A stretch of 64,000 bases of DNA, taken from positions 1 through 64,000 of the forward strand of contig CALWVS010000006.1 of the NCBI GenBank assembly GCA_944385095.1, given 5' to 3'. A program made the translations under genes and the position numbers. Positions 60,328 to 64,000 of this stretch are shown here, piece after piece; position 1 is the first letter of the stretch, and every line of letters starts with the position of its first letter. The notes beneath the pieces were generated by a model. That model searched no databases, had not been told where the DNA came from, and was given only the letters and a program-made list of their open reading frames with translations. Origin of the DNA: an uncultured Oscillospiraceae bacterium (lineage in GTDB: Bacteria; Bacillota; Clostridia; Oscillospirales; Oscillospiraceae).

Positions 60328-60810
60328 GGTCGTGTTCCTGCTGTGGCAGTAGAGCGGCTGGGCATGATACATGGCAACGGTGCCCAAGCCGTTCTGGTTT
60401 GTGTCTATGGCAACCGTGCCTATGAGGATACGTTGGTAGAACTGGAGGATGCCGCAAAACAAGCTGGCTTTCAGGTGATTGCGGCAGTTGCCGCCATTGC
60501 GGAACATTCCATCGCCCGTCAGTTTGCTGCCGGTCGGCCTGATGCACAGGATGCAGCACAGCTTTCCGATTTTGCCAAACAGATTCAGCATAAGCTTTCT
60601 GCGGCTGACACTTCAGAACCTGCGATTCCTGGTAATCGTCCTTACAAGAAAGCTGGAGGAGCCAGTATGGTGCCCAAAGCAACAAAAGAGTGCACGAACT
60701 GTGGTGTCTGTGCAGCAGAGTGTCCTGTGCAGGCAATCAACAAAGAGAATCCAAAAAAGGTGGATGAAAAGGTGTGCTCTGAACGGAAGGAATGTGAGCT
60801 GTTCCTTTAA
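60328..60810 (+). pseudogene. 3' fragment of an EFR1-type ferredoxin/flavodoxin-like protein
   Basis: The frame VPAVAVERLGMIHGNGAQAVLVCVYGNRAYEDTLVELEDAAKQAGF, then GRPDAQDAAQLSDFAKQIQ and GNRPYKKAG, is the middle and end of EFR1-family proteins. One 4Fe-4S motif is whole (CTNCGVCAAECP); the second is broken (CSERKECELFL, stop). The N-terminal flavodoxin half is absent, so this is a remnant. Confidence 0.8.
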
Positions 60811-61135
60811 GGAGGCTGGGTTGATGGTATTTTCTTTTTCCAAGTAAAAGGCTACACACAGGAATACATTTGCCCATCAACACACAACATGTGATACTAC
60901 ACGGGCAGTATCCATATTTAATTCATAGGTAAATAAAGTTTTTAAATGTTATCCTACATCATCCATCTAACTAAAAAACTCAAACCGAATTTCTTTAGAA
61001 ATCAGATGGAGGCTTTGATACACATCCGAAAACCATCAGATAACAGATGATAGGTCATGTACTTCCATATCACTGTGGGTGTTAACAGAGATTGTACCCA
61101 AGACAGGGCATTTTGATTCTGTTCAAACCACCCAA
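60811..61135. other. Intergenic region with no recognised feature
   Basis: 325 bp between the ferredoxin remnant and the thiamine operon promoter. I see no gene, repeat or structure that I can support here; it may hold eroded sequence. Confidence 0.5.
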
Positions 61136-61165
61136 TTGACAAGTACAAAATAAATGAAGTATAAT
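61136..61165 (+). promoter_or_regulatory. Promoter of the thiamine salvage operon
   Basis: Perfect TTGACA at 61136 and perfect TATAAT at 61160, 18 nt apart, just upstream of the TPP riboswitch. Confidence 0.85.
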
Positions 61166-61178
61166 GTAGAAAATAAAA

Positions 61179-61262
61179 ACAGGGGAGCTTGTATTGGCAG
61201 GCTGAGAGGAAGTCATCAACTTCGACCCTTTACCTGATGCGGATAATGCCGTCGTAGGAAGT
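61179..61262 (+). promoter_or_regulatory. TPP riboswitch (THI element)
   Basis: The conserved parts are in order: AGGGGAGC, GGCAGGCTGAGAG, a variable hairpin (GAAGTCATCAACTTC), GACCCTTTACCTGAT, and GCGGATAATGCCGTCGTAGGAAGT. It senses thiamine diphosphate. A terminator follows 24 nt later, so control is probably by transcription attenuation. Confidence 0.95.
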
Positions 61263-61285
61263 CATAAAGAAGGAATGGATTTTTT

Positions 61286-61318
61286 ACAGGAGAAGCCGCA
61301 TGCTTTCTCCTGTTTTTT
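61286..61318 (+). terminator. Riboswitch-controlled terminator before thiM
   Basis: ACAGGAGAA pairs with TTCTCCTGT around a short loop and is followed by TTTTTT. It lies between the THI element and thiM and should form when TPP is bound. Confidence 0.85.
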
Positions 61319-61366
61319 ATTTTTAAAAATCACAGGAATTTTTTGAAAACTGGTTGGAGGAAAAAC

Positions 61367-62185
61367 ATGAAAGAGTATCTGAAACAGGTAAAAGAGCGTT
61401 CACCACTGATCCATAACATAACCAATTATGTCACAGTGAACGACTGCGCCAATATCATTCTTGCCTGTGGTGCATCCCCGATTATGTCTGATGAGAAAAG
61501 TGAGGTGGAAGAAATTACATCCATATGCAATGGATTAAACATCAATATTGGAACACTCAATCGCCGCACCATTGAATCCATGTTATTGGCAGGAAAACGG
61601 TCTAATTTGCTCAACCATCCGGTTGTATTAGACCCAGTGGGGGCTGGAGCATCTGCCCTTCGCACAAATACGGCAAAACATTTGTTGGATGAAATTCATT
61701 TTACAGTCATTCGTGGCAATATTTCAGAGATTAAGACCCTTGCTGGAATTTCTGCTGCCACACAAGGGGTCGACGCAAATATTGCAGATCAGATCACAGA
61801 CGACAATCTGGACCATGCCATTTTATTTGCAAAAGCATTTTCTCAAAAAACGGGAGCAGTTATTGTCATTACTGGAGCAATCGACATTGTATGTAACGAC
61901 AAGCAGGCATATGTCATACGAAACGGTCATCCAATGATGTCAACAATCACCGGAACAGGCTGCCAACTTTCTGCCTTGACTACCGCTTATATTGCAGCAA
62001 ATCCAAAGGATACTTTGGGGGCTGCATCGGCTGCGGTTTGTGCTATGGGGCTAGCTGGTGAAATTGCTCACGAAAGGCTGACAGAATTGGACGGAAATGC
62101 TTCTTATCGAACTTATATCATAGATGCAATTTATAACATGACACCAGACCAACTTGAAAAAGGAGCAAACTATGAACTGCGATAA
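61367..62185 (+). CDS. thiM: Hydroxyethylthiazole kinase
   Basis: 272 residues from ATG 61367, with TTGGAGGAAA upstream. It phosphorylates the thiazole moiety in thiamine salvage. The family motifs are PLIHNITNYVTVNDCANIILACGASPIMSDE at the N-terminus, VLDPVGAGASALRT, VIRGNISEIKTLAG, and STITGTGCQLSALTTAYIA with the catalytic Cys region. It is the first gene under the TPP riboswitch and overlaps thiE. Confidence 0.97.
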   Translation: MKEYLKQVKERSPLIHNITNYVTVNDCANIILACGASPIMSDEKSEVEEITSICNGLNINIGTLNRRTIESMLLAGKRSNLLNHPVVLDPVGAGASALRTNTAKHLLDEIHFTVIRGNISEIKTLAGISAATQGVDANIADQITDDNLDHAILFAKAFSQKTGAVIVITGAIDIVCNDKQAYVIRNGHPMMSTITGTGCQLSALTTAYIAANPKDTLGAASAAVCAMGLAGEIAHERLTELDGNASYRTYIIDAIYNMTPDQLEKGANYELR

Positions 62186-62813
62186 AAAAACCATGCTTTT
62201 ATATGCGGTCACAGATCGAGCTTGGACCCAAAAACAGACACTCTATGAACAAGTAGAGGACGCCCTTCGGGGAGGCGTGACCTGTGTACAGCTCCGTGAA
62301 AAGAAATTATCCGAAAAAGAGTTTTTGGATGAGGCTGTCAAAATGAAGCAACTGTGCAGCAAGTATCATGTCCCACTGTTTATCAATGATTGTGTGGATG
62401 TTGCCATCAAATGTGGTGCAGATGGAATTCATGTCGGACAGGAAGATATGGCGGTAAAAGACGTTCGGGCTCTTGTTGGGGAGCACATGATGATTGGGGT
62501 ATCGGTTCACAGTGTAGAGGAAGCAGTTGACGCTGTGAAAAATGGTGCAGATTGTCTTGGTGTAGGTGCTGTATTTTCCACTTCCACCAAAAATGATGCA
62601 GAAATTGTTGAGATAGAAACCATATCAGAGATTTGCCGTGCCGTAGATGTGCCAGTTGTGGCAATCGGTGGTTTGAACAAGGATAATATTCTAAAGCTAT
62701 CTGGTAGTGGTGTGGATGGTGTTGCCCTTGTGAGTGCGATTTTTTCCGCTGACAATATTGAACAGGAATGCCGTGAACTTTATCGGATTTCAGAAACCAT
62801 GGTGAGAAGATGA
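62172..62813 (+). CDS. thiE: Thiamine-phosphate synthase
   Basis: 213 residues from ATG 62172 with AAAGGAGC upstream, overlapping thiM by 14 nt. It couples HMP diphosphate and thiazole phosphate. Motifs: LLYAVTDRAW, GGVTCVQLREKKLSEKEF, VPLFINDCVDVAIKCGADGIHVGQED, GVGAVFSTSTKNDA and VAIGGLNKDNI. It acts between the products of thiM and thiD. Confidence 0.97.
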   Translation: MNCDKKTMLLYAVTDRAWTQKQTLYEQVEDALRGGVTCVQLREKKLSEKEFLDEAVKMKQLCSKYHVPLFINDCVDVAIKCGADGIHVGQEDMAVKDVRALVGEHMMIGVSVHSVEEAVDAVKNGADCLGVGAVFSTSTKNDAEIVEIETISEICRAVDVPVVAIGGLNKDNILKLSGSGVDGVALVSAIFSADNIEQECRELYRISETMVRR

Positions 62814-62935
62814 AGGTCAAAGGAGTCCGGTTACACAGCTTAGAGTTACAATACCGATAAGAAGGAGCGGCAGATTGGGGGCACCACCTTCTGCCGCTTC
62901 ATAAAACAGTGCTGAACGAGAGGAGAGAACGACAA

Positions 62936-63778
62936 ATGAAACTGAAAACAGCATTGACCATTGCAGGGAGTGATTGCAGTGGAGGCGCCGGCATCCAAGC
63001 AGATATCAAGACCATGACAATGAATGGGGTTTATGCCATGAGTGTCATTACAGCCTTGACTGCACAAAACACAACCGGTGTCTCAGCCATATCAGAGGTA
63101 AGCCCTGATTTTCTTGCCGCACAAATGGATATGGTATTTACCGATATACGTCCCGATGCAGTCAAAATTGGTATGGTTTCCAATTCCAAATTGATAAAAA
63201 CGATTGTGGAAAGATTGTCATTTTATAAAGCGGTCCATATTGTGGTTGACCCTGTTATGGTGGCAACATCCGGTGCTGACCTTATGCAAAGTGAGGCGGT
63301 TTTTACCATGAAGGAGTTTCTGTTGCCAATGGCATCCCTTGCAACTCCAAACATTCCAGAGGCTGAAGTGCTGACGGGGAACAAGATAACCAGTAAGGAA
63401 GATATGGAAAAGGCTGCGGTTCACATCAACCAAATGTGTGGCTGCTCGGTGCTCCTCAAAGGTGGTCATACTATCCATGATGCAAGTGACGTTCTCTTTC
63501 ATAATGGAAAAATAGAGTGGTTTTATGGCAAGCGCATCCATAATCCAAACACACACGGAACGGGATGCACCCTTTCCAGTGCAATTGCAGCCAACCTTGC
63601 AAAAGGGTACAATCTGGAAAATTCAGTGCAAAGAGCAAAAGACTATATTTCGGAAGCCCTTGCTGCTATGCTGGATTTGGGAAAGGGTTCAGGACCAATG
63701 AATCATGCGTTTAACCTGAATGGAACATATCAACAGGAGGCACATGAACCATGTGAGACGAAAAAACCCCTATGCTAA
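62936..63778 (+). CDS. thiD: Hydroxymethylpyrimidine/phosphomethylpyrimidine kinase
   Basis: 280 residues from ATG 62936 after GAGAGGAGAG. It makes HMP diphosphate in two phosphorylation steps. Visible: ALTIAGSDCSGGAGIQADIKTM, DAVKIGMVSNSKLI, VDPVMVATSGADL, TPNIPEAEVLTG, and NTHGTGCTLSSAIAANLAKG with the catalytic Cys. The C-terminus runs about 18 residues beyond the usual GPMNHAF end, over the start of a following truncated gene. A 122-nt gap after thiE shows no separate promoter. Confidence 0.96.
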   Translation: MKLKTALTIAGSDCSGGAGIQADIKTMTMNGVYAMSVITALTAQNTTGVSAISEVSPDFLAAQMDMVFTDIRPDAVKIGMVSNSKLIKTIVERLSFYKAVHIVVDPVMVATSGADLMQSEAVFTMKEFLLPMASLATPNIPEAEVLTGNKITSKEDMEKAAVHINQMCGCSVLLKGGHTIHDASDVLFHNGKIEWFYGKRIHNPNTHGTGCTLSSAIAANLAKGYNLENSVQRAKDYISEALAAMLDLGKGSGPMNHAFNLNGTYQQEAHEPCETKKPLC

Positions 63779-63887
63779 AATAAATTCTTTTAAAAAGTTA
63801 GAAAATACAAGCAGGACAGCTATTTTGATGATGTCCTGCTTGAATTTTTTTGAAGTTAGAGATTTTTTACAGCACATTTACATATGA
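63744..63887 (+). pseudogene. Truncated start of a further thi-operon gene
   Basis: An ideal AGGAGGCAC precedes ATG 63744, and the frame reads MNHVRRKNPYAKIN before running into the hairpin element and stopping after 47 codons. A strong start site in the correct operon position, with no protein behind it, suggests that the original gene (for example a thiamine-precursor transporter, by analogy with other clostridial thi operons) was cut by the element. The identity is unknown. Confidence 0.5.
63777..63873. mobile_element. Second copy of the 42-kb hairpin (MITE-like) element, left end missing
   Basis: It shares AAAAAGTTAGAAAAT, the CAAGCAGGA hairpin (GCAGGACA with TGTCCTGC) and the right end TTTTTTACAGC with the element at 41961-42107. 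The left inverted repeat is not visible. It overlaps the last two bases of thiD. Confidence 0.65.
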
Positions 63888-63898
63888 AATGATTGACC

Positions 63899-64000
63899 AT
63901 GCAAACAGAAAGAGATATGATAGATAAACAAGACCAACAGCTTGTTTCAAAAGAACAGGAAAGAATATCAAATCACGTTCCGATATGTATTGTAAACAAG
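63899..64000 (+). CDS. Possible start of a further gene (3' partial)
   Basis: The frame from ATG 63899 is open to the window end for 34 codons (MQTERDMIDKQDQQLVSKEQ). No clear ribosome-binding site is seen and I recognise no family, so this is only a possible gene. Confidence 0.25.
   Translation, partial: MQTERDMIDKQDQQLVSKEQERISNHVPICIVNK

Overview
The window looks like a chromosomal stretch of a Gram-positive, endospore-forming anaerobe of class Clostridia, probably a gut Oscillospirales-type organism. The reasons are a SleB-type spore cortex hydrolase, the typical clostridial order nusB / tsaD-like / xseA / xseB / ispA / dxs / tlyA / nadK / argR / recN, strong AGGAGG ribosome-binding sites, and sugar ABC transporters that lack their own ATPase. 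The species assignment is inference. Base composition falls visibly after about 35 kb, where sugar-utilisation, defence and thiamine genes sit among repeats and broken genes.

Layout. (1) 1-6.4 kb: the end of a PBSX/Myoviridae-like tail module (XkdP to XkdU homologues), then three tandem 83-bp repeats that each encode a 28-residue micro-ORF, then a CmpB-like membrane protein, a holin and an amidase endolysin. The module stops beside a tRNA-Gly(CCC) whose 3' end faces it, the usual geometry of a prophage attachment site. (2) 6.9-18.7 kb: a long co-oriented housekeeping run. It carries three imperfect repeat arrays: a 7-nt-structured GGTAATA array after ispA, and ribosome-binding-site-bearing tandem duplications in front of dxs and recN. 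(3) 18.8-26.9 kb: a probable maltodextrin locus (lipoprotein, two permeases, LacI regulator) ending in one ORF that fuses 4-alpha-glucanotransferase to glycogen phosphorylase. The end of that ORF lies in a 1-kb array of hairpin-bearing repeats. (4) 28-34.4 kb: two diguanylate cyclases and a degenerate-GGDEF/EAL phosphodiesterase around a threonine-aldolase gene, then a low-molecular-weight phosphatase. (5) 35.1-47.3 kb: a beta-glucan oligosaccharide locus with a domain-swapped GH3 enzyme, an ABC importer, an AraC regulator and two GH94 phosphorylases. (6) 47.5-60.8 kb: a defence island with a type III restriction-modification pair, an SNF2 helicase, a four-helix-bundle protein, an unknown membrane protein, a chimeric or truncated helicase, and fragments of oxidoreductase and ferredoxin genes. 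(7) 61.1-63.8 kb: a TPP-riboswitch-controlled thiM-thiE-thiD salvage operon. The next gene seems cut off by a small hairpin element that also occurs at 42 kb.

The most unusual feature is a family of heptanucleotide-structured repeats (core GGTAATA). It fills intergenic regions, flanks the four-helix-bundle gene on both sides, and is also read in frame inside the type III methyltransferase (a QVIGN-type heptapeptide array), inside the restriction subunit at two or more places, and as the last residues of the SNF2 helicase. In principle this could make the restriction-modification locus length- or phase-variable. All of this was read by eye; no database search, alignment or folding program was run.
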